Shown: piece after piece, positions 5,210 to 12,232 of the stretch
How positions within the stretch are numbered: position 1 is the stretch's first letter
Layout of the letters: every line of letters starts with the position of its first letter
NCBI GenBank assembly: GCA_964371695.1
Contig: CAYJOG010000014.1
Span: 1 to 15,937 of the forward strand
From: CAYJOG01 sp964371695 [NCBI: uncultured bacterium]
GTDB taxonomy: Bacteria > CAYJOG01
Direction of reading: 5' to 3'
DNA length: 15,937 nt
Translations under genes and position numbers: made by a program
The notes under the pieces: generated by a model
Told to the model about the DNA's origin: nothing
The model's database searches: none
What the model saw: the letters and a program-made list of their open reading frames with translations, nothing else

Positions 5210-7600
5210 TTTTCACTCCCCCCCCTGACCTGGGGGGCCACCGGCCTTGTGGCCGGGGCTTTTGTGGGTCTGGGCGTGGCGCTGGCGTGGCCCTGGATGT
5301 CCGGTCTGGGGGCGCTCCTGTCCATCGGCGCCGTGACCGCGACGCCTCAGCGCCGGGTGCTGGCGCTGGTGGCCGGTCTGTTTGGCCTGGGGGTGATGGT
5401 GGGTCTGTCGGATGGCGGGCGGGTGCAAAACCGCCTGAACACCCTGCTCCGGTCTTCGGGCGCAGGGCAGGTGGCACTCACCGGCGTCATACGCGACACA
5501 TGGTTGAGCACCATGGGCCAGCCCCGCGCCCGTCTGCTGGTGCAGGGGGCCGGTTCCATCCCCGGCCTTGTCGGCGGCACGGTGGTGCTCACGGGAAATG
5601 AAAAACAGATCCTCCGTTTTTCCATTGGTTCGACGTGGCGGCTGAAGGGCCGTTATGCCCCGCCCGGCCCGCCCCAGGGGTTGTCATTTTTCAGCCCCCG
5701 TTTTCACGGCGCGGTGCGGGGCGAGATGGGCTGGCTCAAGGTGACAAACGCCAAGGCCCTTGTGGCCCAACCCCCCGCCACGGCCCGTTTGTGGCGCTGG
5801 CAGAAAAACATCGAACAACGCCTGCTGAGCGCCTATGGGCCGGACACCGCCGCTCTGCTGGCGGGTCTGGTGCTGGGGCGCAGGATGCCCGGTACGGAAG
5901 CCCTCGCTGAAGACCTGCGGTCGAGCGGCGCGTTGCACCTGCTGGTGGTGAGTGGCGCGCACCTGGCGCTGCTGATGGGGGCGGTGGCCTGGGGGCTGCG
6001 CAGCGCAAAAGTGGGTTACCGACGCCGGCTGATGGCCATGGCGGCGGCGCTGCTTGTATACGGCGTCATGGCCGGGGGCGTGGCGTTGTTCCGCGCCCTG
6101 TGCATGAGCGCCCTGGTGTTGGGGGGCCGTTTTGCCGGATGGGGTGTGCGGCCCGCCGTGGCGCTTTCTGTCGCGGTGGTGGTGCTGGTGGCCGCCGACG
6201 CGGCGGTGCTGCTGGTGCCCGGCTTCTGGCTCAGCGTGGCCGCCACCGCCGGTGTGCTGGTGGGTCTCGCCACCCGCGCCGCTGCCGCCGCCGAGCCGCC
6301 CTGGCTGGGCAAGGTCAATCTCACCCTGTGGTGCGGGGCCTGGGCCACGGCCCTCACGCTGCCCCTGCTGGCGGGTTTTTTTGGTCAGGCCGCGCCGCTC
6401 TCGCCCCTCAGCACGTTGATGCTGCTGCCGCTGCTGAGCGCGCTTTTGGTGCTGGGCTTGTTCACCGTGGCCGTGGGGGTGTGGTTGCCGGGCCTGCGCG
6501 AAGCACTGGGATTTGTGATCGGCGGCCTGCACCGCATGACCGAAGCCCTGGCCGGTGTGCTGGCCCAGGCCCCCGGCGCGGTGTGGTCGGTGAACCTGAC
6601 CGAAGGCGCGGCGCTGGGCGCGGCGCTGTGTTTGTTGTTGTGGGTCTGGTGGTTGAAAAAACAGTCTCAGGAGGAACCGGCCAGCGAAACCCCCGCACCC
6701 GCCAGACCCGAACCATTCTGGAGAACCTGGCGTGCCCGTCCGCCTCTTGCACCCCTGGCCGTGTTGCTGATGGGGGCGGTGGCCCTGTGGCCCGCTTTTG
6801 TTTCGCCGCCGCCCCTGATGGTGGATTTTCTGAACGTGGGTCAGGGCGACGCCACGCTTTTCACCGGCCCGCAAACCGGCGTGGTGCTGGTGGATGGCGG
6901 CCCCTGGCCCGTGGCGCTGCCGCCGGGCCGCGCACCGGTGGTGGAAGCGCTACGCCAAAGGGGGGTGCGGCGGGTAGACCTGCTGGTGGCCACCCACGCC
7001 GACGCCGACCACCTGGGGGGCGTGGTGGCGGTGCTGCGCTCCATGCCCGTGGGGCGCGTGGTGTGGCCCGCCGCCGACAGCCGTTTTCAAAAAGCAGACA
7101 GCGACACCCTGCGCCAGTTCGCCAGTCTGACAGCCGACAAAAAAATGTGGCGCGTGAAAACCGGCGACACGTTGCGCGCCGGGCCTCTCGCCCTGTCGGT
7201 GCTGGCCCCGGCGCGGCGGGGCAGTTGCCAGCGCAACATCTGCGCCCTGGTGATGGAGGCGGACATGGGCCGCCTGCGCCTGCTGCTCAGCTCCGATCAC
7301 CCCATGAACGACACCGCCCTGTTGCAGGAAAATCTCGCGGCGCGCTTAAGGCCCGTCCACTTGGCCCACGTGCCCCACCACGGCGGCGCGCACGACAGCG
7401 GCGGCCTGCTGTGGTGGCGCACCCGCCCGGCGGTGGTTCACCTGAGCGTGGGGGCGTTCAATCCCTATGGGCATCCCGCGCCGGGCACCCTGCAGGGGCT
7501 TGAGTTTTTTCACCTGCCCTGGTTCGCCAGTCACCGACACGGCACCGTCACCCTTTATGGCGACCCGTGGCGAAAAATGCAGATGCAGACAAGGCCGTGA
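5201..7600 (+). CDS. comEC: ComEC/Rec2 DNA internalisation channel with metallo-beta-lactamase-like nuclease domain
   Basis: From the GTG at 5201 the protein has 799 residues, within the usual ComEC range. It begins with N-terminal membrane helices and then the soluble DUF4131-type region (about 85-190). The competence membrane domain follows, with the hallmark LLAGLVLGRRMPGTEAL and HLLVVSGAHLALL (about residues 247-259) and many helices to about 490. The C-terminal metallo-beta-lactamase-like domain has VDFLNVGQGDATLF, the metal motif THADADH (His599, Asp601, Asp603, His604), LLLSSDH in place of the common LLTGD, VPHHGG (about 723) and YGHP. ComEC passes single-stranded DNA across the inner membrane during transformation. 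The start is a choice between GTG 5192 and GTG 5201; AAAGG at 5188-5192 has the right spacing for 5201. The reading frame stays open further upstream only as antisense to the pseudokinase gene. No other competence gene is present. Confidence 0.9.
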   Translation: MPSFSLPPLTWGATGLVAGAFVGLGVALAWPWMSGLGALLSIGAVTATPQRRVLALVAGLFGLGVMVGLSDGGRVQNRLNTLLRSSGAGQVALTGVIRDTWLSTMGQPRARLLVQGAGSIPGLVGGTVVLTGNEKQILRFSIGSTWRLKGRYAPPGPPQGLSFFSPRFHGAVRGEMGWLKVTNAKALVAQPPATARLWRWQKNIEQRLLSAYGPDTAALLAGLVLGRRMPGTEALAEDLRSSGALHLLVVSGAHLALLMGAVAWGLRSAKVGYRRRLMAMAAALLVYGVMAGGVALFRALCMSALVLGGRFAGWGVRPAVALSVAVVVLVAADAAVLLVPGFWLSVAATAGVLVGLATRAAAAAEPPWLGKVNLTLWCGAWATALTLPLLAGFFGQAAPLSPLSTLMLLPLLSALLVLGLFTVAVGVWLPGLREALGFVIGGLHRMTEALAGVLAQAPGAVWSVNLTEGAALGAALCLLLWVWWLKKQSQEEPASETPAPARPEPFWRTWRARPPLAPLAVLLMGAVALWPAFVSPPPLMVDFLNVGQGDATLFTGPQTGVVLVDGGPWPVALPPGRAPVVEALRQRGVRRVDLLVATHADADHLGGVVAVLRSMPVGRVVWPAADSRFQKADSDTLRQFASLTADKKMWRVKTGDTLRAGPLALSVLAPARRGSCQRNICALVMEADMGRLRLLLSSDHPMNDTALLQENLAARLRPVHLAHVPHHGGAHDSGGLLWWRTRPAVVHLSVGAFNPYGHPAPGTLQGLEFFHLPWFASHRHGTVTLYGDPWRKMQMQTRP

Positions 7601-7603
7601 ACT

Positions 7604-7647
7604 GGTGTCACGAAAGGCCCTTTTCCTGACACACCATTCTGTTTTTT
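7604..7647 (+). terminator. Probable intrinsic terminator after comEC
   Basis: GTGTCA (7605-7610) pairs with TGACAC (7627-7632), and an inner GAAAGG/CCTTTTC pairing extends the hairpin. A T6 run (7642-7647) follows about ten bases later. The hairpin begins only a few bases after the comEC stop. The gap to the T-run makes it less than ideal. Confidence 0.4.
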
Positions 7648-7674
7648 CATAAACTGACCGGGTTGCCGATTTCC

Positions 7675-7680
7675 GGGAGG
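7675..7680 (+). promoter_or_regulatory. Shine-Dalgarno of the acylase gene
   Basis: GGGAGG lies six bases upstream of the ATG at 7687. It fixes this start over an upstream in-frame TTG at 7663, which would place charged and polar residues in front of the signal peptide. Confidence 0.75.
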
Positions 7681-7686
7681 TTCAAC

Positions 7687-10071
7687 ATGCGCCATGTCTT
7701 TTTTCGCCCCACGTTGTGGGCGGTTGTTTTAACCTGCACCCTCAGCACCGCCAGCCGCGCCGAGACCATTCGCCTCAAGGGCCTGAAGGCCCCCGTGAAG
7801 GTAGCCATGGACAAACACGGCGTGTGGCACATCAAGGGCAAAACCGATCTGGACGCCATTCGTGTGCAGGGTTATCTGGTGGCGAAATACCGCCTGTTCC
7901 AGATGGACGTTTTCCGTCGCAGCGCGCTGGGAACCCGCGCCGAGCTGTTTGGCAAAGGCAAACTCGCAGACGACTGGAACGCCAAAAAACTGCTGGTGGA
8001 ACGGGTGGCCCCGAAGATTCTGGCGCAGATGAGCAAACCCGCCCTGGCGGTGCTCAAGGCCTATGCCGAGGGGGCCAACGCCTTCATCAATTCCCCCGCC
8101 GCCGCCAAACTGCCCGAATATAAAAAACTGGGGCTGAAACCCCAGCCCTGGACACCCGCCGACACCATCGCCATTGGCCGCGCCATGAGCTGGTCGCTTT
8201 CGGGCGGCATGCCGGAGGAACTCCTGCTGGGCGTGATGCGCAACATGCTGGGGCCCAAAAAGTTTGACGAACTGGCCCCCACCACCAACATCGATCCGGT
8301 CACCATCACCCGCCAGAAAACAGAGCCGCCTTCTCTCGCGGGCATGGCCGAAGAAGACCTCCTGAAACTCATGCACTCCGACGTGTTCGCCAACACCTGG
8401 CAGGGCCTGGGCGAAAAGGTGGGCAGCAACAACTGGGTGGTGAGCGGCGCACGCACACAAAGCGGCCAGCCCCTGCTGGCCAACGACCCGCACCTGGGTC
8501 TGGACGTGCCCGCCATCTGGGTGATGGTGCACCTCACCGCCCCCAACCTGAACGTGGCGGGTGTGAGTTTTGCGGGCACCCCCGGCGTGGTGATCGGCCA
8601 CAACGACCACCTGGGCTGGGGCGTGACCACCACGGGTTATGACGTGACCGACGCCTATGTGCTCAAGATGAACCCGACCAACAACAAACAATACAAATTC
8701 GGCAGCGAGTGGCGGGACATCCAAGAGATTCCCGTGGACCTCAAATATTGGGAAAACGGCAAGATGCTGGTGGAAAAGAAAACCCTGCGCCTCACCCACT
8801 TCGGCCCCATTGCGCTGGAGCGCGACAGCGGCGTGAGCATGGGCAAGACCGTGGCCTTTCGCTGGACAGGCCACGACCCCAGCACCGAAATCGAAACCTT
8901 CTTTGGCATGGACTACGCCAAAAATCTGGACGAGTTCAAAAAGGCGCTCTCACATTTCAAAACCGGCGCGCAGAACTTCATTTACCTCGACCGCAAGGGC
9001 AACATTTTTTATCACGCCCACGCCGACGTGCCGCTGCACAAAGAAGGCATTGTGCCCTATGTGCCCCAGGACGGCAGCGACCCTGAGCAGCAATGGCTTG
9101 GGTACATTCCCTATGACGAACTACCCAAAAAAGAGAACCCCCCCGAAGGCTACGTGGTGACCGCCAACAACCGGCCCGCGCCCCTCGATTACAAGTATTA
9201 CATCGGTCGGTTTTTTGATGGCGGCAGCCGCGCCCGGCGCATCACCGACCTCGTGCTGGCCACGCCCAAACACACGCCCGAAACCTTCATGGCCGCCCAG
9301 ATGGACAACAAGGTGTTCATGCAGGAAAAATTCCTGCCCGTTTTTCTCAAAGCCATGGAAGGCCAGCCCGCAGCGGGCAATCAGGCCGCCGCCCTGGCGC
9401 AGCTCAATGCCTGGGACGGCCACACCAATGTGGACAGCCTGGGGCCTTTCGTGTTTTTCAAATGGCTCAAACACATCAACAAAATGGCGCTGGAAGACAA
9501 CGTGACCGGCAGCCTGATGGCGCAGGCCTATGACCACATCGAGGTGATCGGCGACATCATCCGCCGCCAGATTGACGGGCGGCTGAAAACCAACTGGTTC
9601 GACATCAAGAACACTGAAAAAGAAGAAACCATGGACGACATCGCCCGGCTGGCTTTCCCGGAAGCGGTGAAGGAATGCGAAAAAATCCTTGGCCCCGACC
9701 CGGCGAAATGGACCTGGGGGCGCATTCACCAGCTCAACATGAATCACGACCTGTTGCCGGAATACAACCGCTTCAACATTCCCGGCCCGGGGGCCTATGG
9801 CACGGTGAACAACGCCGGTCACGGCTTCATGGGCGAGCGCATGGACTACGGCGGCGGCCCCAGTGTGCGGCTGGTGATGACCCCCGGCGAAAAAAGCGGC
9901 ATCCGCATGTGGACCACCCTGCCGGGCAGCGACATCTCTGACTGGAAAAGCAAAGACGCGGTGGATCAGTTCCCCAACTGGCTGGCGGGCAAATATTTCG
10001 AGTTCGACAGCAACCCCGCCCGGGCTGATCAGACCAAGGACAACAAACGGGTGCTGGATTTCAAGCCGTAA
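7687..10071 (+). CDS. Penicillin acylase family (Ntn-hydrolase) periplasmic amidase
   Basis: The 794-residue precursor starts with a signal peptide of about 25 residues (MRHVFFRPTLWAVVLTCTLS, ending ASRA before ETI). The family layout is alpha chain, spacer, beta chain. The self-cleavage and nucleophile site is EKVGSNNWVVSGARTQSG, with Ser247 as the predicted new N-terminus of the beta chain. It is followed by PLLANDPHLGL. VVTANNRPAP supplies the oxyanion Asn (Asn494 or Asn495), at a spacing from Ser247 similar to that in E. coli penicillin G acylase. Members hydrolyse amides such as penicillin side chains, N-acyl-homoserine lactones or cyclic lipopeptides; the substrate here is unknown. The C-terminal part contains the family-like MDYGGGPSVRLVM and NWLAGKYFEF. 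The gene stands alone: a probable terminator separates it from comEC, and a repeat-bearing gap follows. Confidence 0.9.
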   Translation: MRHVFFRPTLWAVVLTCTLSTASRAETIRLKGLKAPVKVAMDKHGVWHIKGKTDLDAIRVQGYLVAKYRLFQMDVFRRSALGTRAELFGKGKLADDWNAKKLLVERVAPKILAQMSKPALAVLKAYAEGANAFINSPAAAKLPEYKKLGLKPQPWTPADTIAIGRAMSWSLSGGMPEELLLGVMRNMLGPKKFDELAPTTNIDPVTITRQKTEPPSLAGMAEEDLLKLMHSDVFANTWQGLGEKVGSNNWVVSGARTQSGQPLLANDPHLGLDVPAIWVMVHLTAPNLNVAGVSFAGTPGVVIGHNDHLGWGVTTTGYDVTDAYVLKMNPTNNKQYKFGSEWRDIQEIPVDLKYWENGKMLVEKKTLRLTHFGPIALERDSGVSMGKTVAFRWTGHDPSTEIETFFGMDYAKNLDEFKKALSHFKTGAQNFIYLDRKGNIFYHAHADVPLHKEGIVPYVPQDGSDPEQQWLGYIPYDELPKKENPPEGYVVTANNRPAPLDYKYYIGRFFDGGSRARRITDLVLATPKHTPETFMAAQMDNKVFMQEKFLPVFLKAMEGQPAAGNQAAALAQLNAWDGHTNVDSLGPFVFFKWLKHINKMALEDNVTGSLMAQAYDHIEVIGDIIRRQIDGRLKTNWFDIKNTEKEETMDDIARLAFPEAVKECEKILGPDPAKWTWGRIHQLNMNHDLLPEYNRFNIPGPGAYGTVNNAGHGFMGERMDYGGGPSVRLVMTPGEKSGIRMWTTLPGSDISDWKSKDAVDQFPNWLAGKYFEFDSNPARADQTKDNKRVLDFKP

Positions 10072-10113
10072 AAAGTTGGAAGCTGGAGGTTGGAAAAGGA
10101 AAAGGCCCCATCG

Positions 10114-10154
10114 CACCCTCTCCCCTTTATGGGGAGAGGGTGATGCGAAGCATC
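10114..10154. repeat. Compound palindromic repeat downstream of the acylase gene
   Basis: Twelve-bp arms, CACCCTCTCCCC (10114-10125) and GGGGAGAGGGTG (10131-10142), are perfectly complementary around TTTAT. A second small hairpin follows directly: GATGC, GAA, GCATC (10142-10154). The core matches the palindrome at 1-23. This kind of CCCTCTCCCC/GGGGAGAGGG element is widely dispersed between genes in many Gram-negative genomes. It could also stop transcription of the acylase gene, whose stop codon is 43 bp upstream. Confidence 0.6.
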
Positions 10155-10205
10155 GGGTGAGGGGTTGGACATAGGCAAAAAACAATGGTTTTTGTTTTTG
10201 ATTAA

Positions 10206-10292
10206 ACCCCGGTGCTGCCGCACCTGGGCGCACCCGGCAGCATCGACATGGGTCTGAACCAGCAACCCTTCACCCTCACGGTAAATTTTTAG
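10206..10292 (+). pseudogene. Possible 3' relic of an outer-membrane protein gene
   Basis: This is a short open stretch without a start codon, bounded upstream by a TAA in the same frame. It ends in LGAPGSIDMGLNQQPFTLTV, then NF and a TAG stop. Its GC-rich wobble use looks like coding sequence, unlike the AT-rich DNA on both sides. The last residues have Phe at the terminus with alternating hydrophobic residues before it (F, T, L, T, V, N, F), the pattern of a final barrel strand recognised by BamA. It may be the end of a deleted gene. It is too short to be sure. Confidence 0.25.
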
Positions 10293-10329
10293 GGCGAATC
10301 AAGAAAACATTTTTATTCCAACGGCCGAG

Positions 10330-10401
10330 CGAAATAGCAGTAATTCACCCGAAAAAGCACCAGAAAAACGGCCTTTTGTGCAAACCATTACTGCTATTTC
10401 G
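10330..10401. repeat. Perfect 15-bp inverted repeat with internal hairpin
   Basis: The sequence at 10330-10344 (CGAAATAGCAGTAAT) is the exact reverse complement of 10387-10401. The 42-bp interval contains a second nested pairing, GCAC (10357-10360) with GTGC (10378-10381), and AAAA with TTTT inside it. The hexamer ACGGCC also occurs twice (10321-10326, 10368-10373). The element lies at the edge of the AT-rich module, downstream of its last gene. It may be a structured RNA, a miniature element or a recombination site. It lacks the R'/R'' boxes expected of an integron attC. Confidence 0.55.
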
Positions 10402-10441
10402 AATGGTCTTTTGTATTAGTAGGCGCGATGTCCAATTAATA

Positions 10442-10477
10442 AGCATTGTAACGAACAGCCTGTTGTAGGTAAATGCT
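10442..10477 (-). terminator. Possible terminator hairpin at the end of the ankyrin gene
   Basis: AGCATT (10442-10447) and AATGCT (10472-10477) pair, with an inner AACA/TGTT stem. On the minus strand the hairpin overlaps the ankyrin stop codon and is followed by TTATTAATT. The stem is interrupted by mismatches, so the call is weak. Confidence 0.25.
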
Positions 10478-11600
10478 ATGACACCATTGTTCTGCGTGTC
10501 GGAGTGCAAAAAAGGAGGTTCTTTGAAACGGTTGAATATCCTTTTGATCTCGCAACACCAATGACAGTCAACCCAGAATTATTTTCGCAAAAAATAGCGT
10601 CAATAAGCGCGCTTGTATCGATATGTTTAAACTGACTTGGGTTATTCACCGCATTACCAACAAAATTCAGCACTTCGGCGCTTCCTCGATCTGCGGCAAG
10701 ATGCAGTGGAGTATTACCATCTATGTCGGAAATAGAGATATCTGCGCCACTTTTCAGGAGCAATTCAAATGCCTCTTTTTTATTGTACTTGGCGGCCCTA
10801 TGCAAAGGTGTTCTCCCGAAAAATGTTTTTGAATCAACAAATGCGCCATTGGCCAAAAGAGTGTGAATAATTTCGCAATCCCCTTGTCTCGCTGCTACAT
10901 GAAGTGGCCTGTGTCCGTACCGATTAGAAGCCTCTGGATCAGCACTATTTATCAATAAAAAGTGGACCATAGCAAGATTTTTTGCCCAGACCGCATTGTG
11001 AATTGGCCTCAATCCTGTGACGGATTCGGAATTGACATTCACATGATAACCGCAAATCAAAAGTTCTGCCGCAGAGATGTCATCAGCAAATGCCGCCTTG
11101 TGCAGGGGTGTGCATTTCTGATTAGTCTTTAAATTGGCCTCTCCACCATTTTTTAATAGTAACCCTAAAATCGCGGACTCCCCAAGAAAAGCCGCCAAAT
11201 GGACAGGAGTGTAGCCAGATCGATCCTTAAAATTTACACTTTTTTTAATTTCTTCAGGATCATTTATCCCTTTTAAAATCAAATTCACCATAGCTAACTC
11301 GCCACTTTCAACCGCCACATGAAGAGCGGTAATTTCTTCTCCGGTAAAGGGAGCCATTTTACCCCCTTCACGGAAATTCGCCTCGACGCAAGTTTCGTTC
11401 CGTTCAATAACGCTATTGAAGAGGCTCAGGTGACTTTCCGATTTTCCAAATTCCTGTGCGGAAAACAATCGCTCCCTACGTCTCCTGAATGTGATGATGC
11501 TATCCCTTGTCTGAATAAGCGAAAAATATATAAACAGGCTAGCCGCTGTTAGCGCCAAAATCGAAGATATCAGTGCTCCTACTGCCACAATTATTTCCAT
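10476..11600 (-). CDS. Membrane-tethered ankyrin-repeat protein
   Basis: The 374-residue protein starts with a hydrophobic anchor (about 4-29) followed by an Arg-rich segment (TFRRRRERL, 37-45). This predicts a cytoplasmic body by the positive-inside rule. A linker of about 40 residues leads to seven ankyrin repeats, roughly at 88-120, 129-161, 163-195, 197-228, 229-260, 262-293 and 295-327. Each has the TPLHxAA-type core (ALHVAVESG, TPVHLAAFLG, TPLHKAAFADD, PIHNAVWAKN, PLHVAARQGD, TPLHRAAKYN, TPLHLAADRG). A degenerate tail follows. Ankyrin repeats bind proteins and have no catalysis of their own, so a scaffold or sensor role is inferred. Its ATG overlaps the stop of the upstream membrane-protein gene (TAATG), with GAGG just upstream, so translation is probably coupled. 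The DNA is distinctly AT-rich compared with both flanks, suggesting transfer. Confidence 0.85.
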   Translation of the reverse strand: MEIIVAVGALISSILALTAASLFIYFSLIQTRDSIITFRRRRERLFSAQEFGKSESHLSLFNSVIERNETCVEANFREGGKMAPFTGEEITALHVAVESGELAMVNLILKGINDPEEIKKSVNFKDRSGYTPVHLAAFLGESAILGLLLKNGGEANLKTNQKCTPLHKAAFADDISAAELLICGYHVNVNSESVTGLRPIHNAVWAKNLAMVHFLLINSADPEASNRYGHRPLHVAARQGDCEIIHTLLANGAFVDSKTFFGRTPLHRAAKYNKKEAFELLLKSGADISISDIDGNTPLHLAADRGSAEVLNFVGNAVNNPSQFKHIDTSALIDAIFCENNSGLTVIGVARSKGYSTVSKNLLFCTPTRRTMVS

Positions 11601-12178
11601 TACCTCGCCCCCATAAATGACTGCATCTGGATGCTTTTCACTTTAATAATAATTATTGCCACTGAAAAAAGTATCAAAGCACGGTTTATGCCTATAAGTT
11701 CATCAAGCCTTTTGTGCTCCCACAATACAGCCAGTTCTATTGTTAAATATGGTATAAGCGTGAATACGGAAAGAGTTTTTGATATTGCCGACAGATTGTA
11801 GGTGAAAACTTTTTCAGACAATCCCATGAAATTGAGTATTGACACGGCATGTCCATTATTTAACACTCTCTTGTACTTCCCGTCGTTAAGCCATCCCTTG
11901 AGACGATCAGTGGTTAAGTTTGAGACGGTTTTCATTTGTTTTTCATGAAAAAACCTTGTGTCTGTGGGCATTCCCAAAAACATCACTGCGAACAAGAGAA
12001 AAAAATCATCCCACATTGTCCCAATTAATTCTATTGGAGAAGAATTCCAAGCAATCCAAATCAGGGAAAGTTGAATACCTGCGGGAATAGCAATTTCTAT
12101 CAATAAACCAGAAAGAATGAGCGCAGGTCTCTCTGTCGGCAATTTTTTCACCACGGATGCGCACGGTAATTTCCCCAT
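11600..12178 (-). CDS. Four-helix membrane protein of unknown function, coupled to the ankyrin gene
   Basis: I do not recognise this family. From the ATG at 12178 it has 192 residues with four likely transmembrane segments: about 17-44 (LILSGLLIEIAIPAGIQLSL), 51-71 (ending FFLLFAVMFLGM), 127-153 (SVFTLIPYLTIELAVLW) and 163-180 (ALILFSVAIIIIKV). A soluble segment between helices two and three (about 72-125) is basic and amphipathic (TDRLKGWLNDGKYKRVLNNG). An in-frame GTG at 12229, three bases past the ppsA stop, would add 17 residues and is an alternative start. I prefer 12178 because GAGG precedes it closely. The gene has no room for a promoter outside ppsA, so it is either read through from ppsA or driven from inside it. 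The AT-rich composition (row 11641-11700 is 17/60 G+C) and the TAATG overlap tie it to the ankyrin gene. Confidence 0.72.
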   Translation of the reverse strand: MGKLPCASVVKKLPTERPALILSGLLIEIAIPAGIQLSLIWIAWNSSPIELIGTMWDDFFLLFAVMFLGMPTDTRFFHEKQMKTVSNLTTDRLKGWLNDGKYKRVLNNGHAVSILNFMGLSEKVFTYNLSAISKTLSVFTLIPYLTIELAVLWEHKRLDELIGINRALILFSVAIIIIKVKSIQMQSFMGAR

Positions 12179-12232
12179 ATACCTCTTGTCAAGCGACCTA
12201 CTCGCCACCTGCAGCCCCCGGTTATCCACCCT

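Noticed and set aside
5684-6874. Minus-strand open frame (396 codons)
   Set aside because: Antisense to the comEC membrane domain; Gln/His/Arg-rich and without motifs.
7729-8874. Minus-strand open frame (381 codons)
   Set aside because: Antisense to the acylase signal, alpha-chain and nucleophile region; Gly/His-rich shadow frame.
10442-10477. Integron attC site
   Set aside because: The arms pair, but GTTRRRY and RYYYAAC boxes are not present, and no integrase or cassette array is visible.
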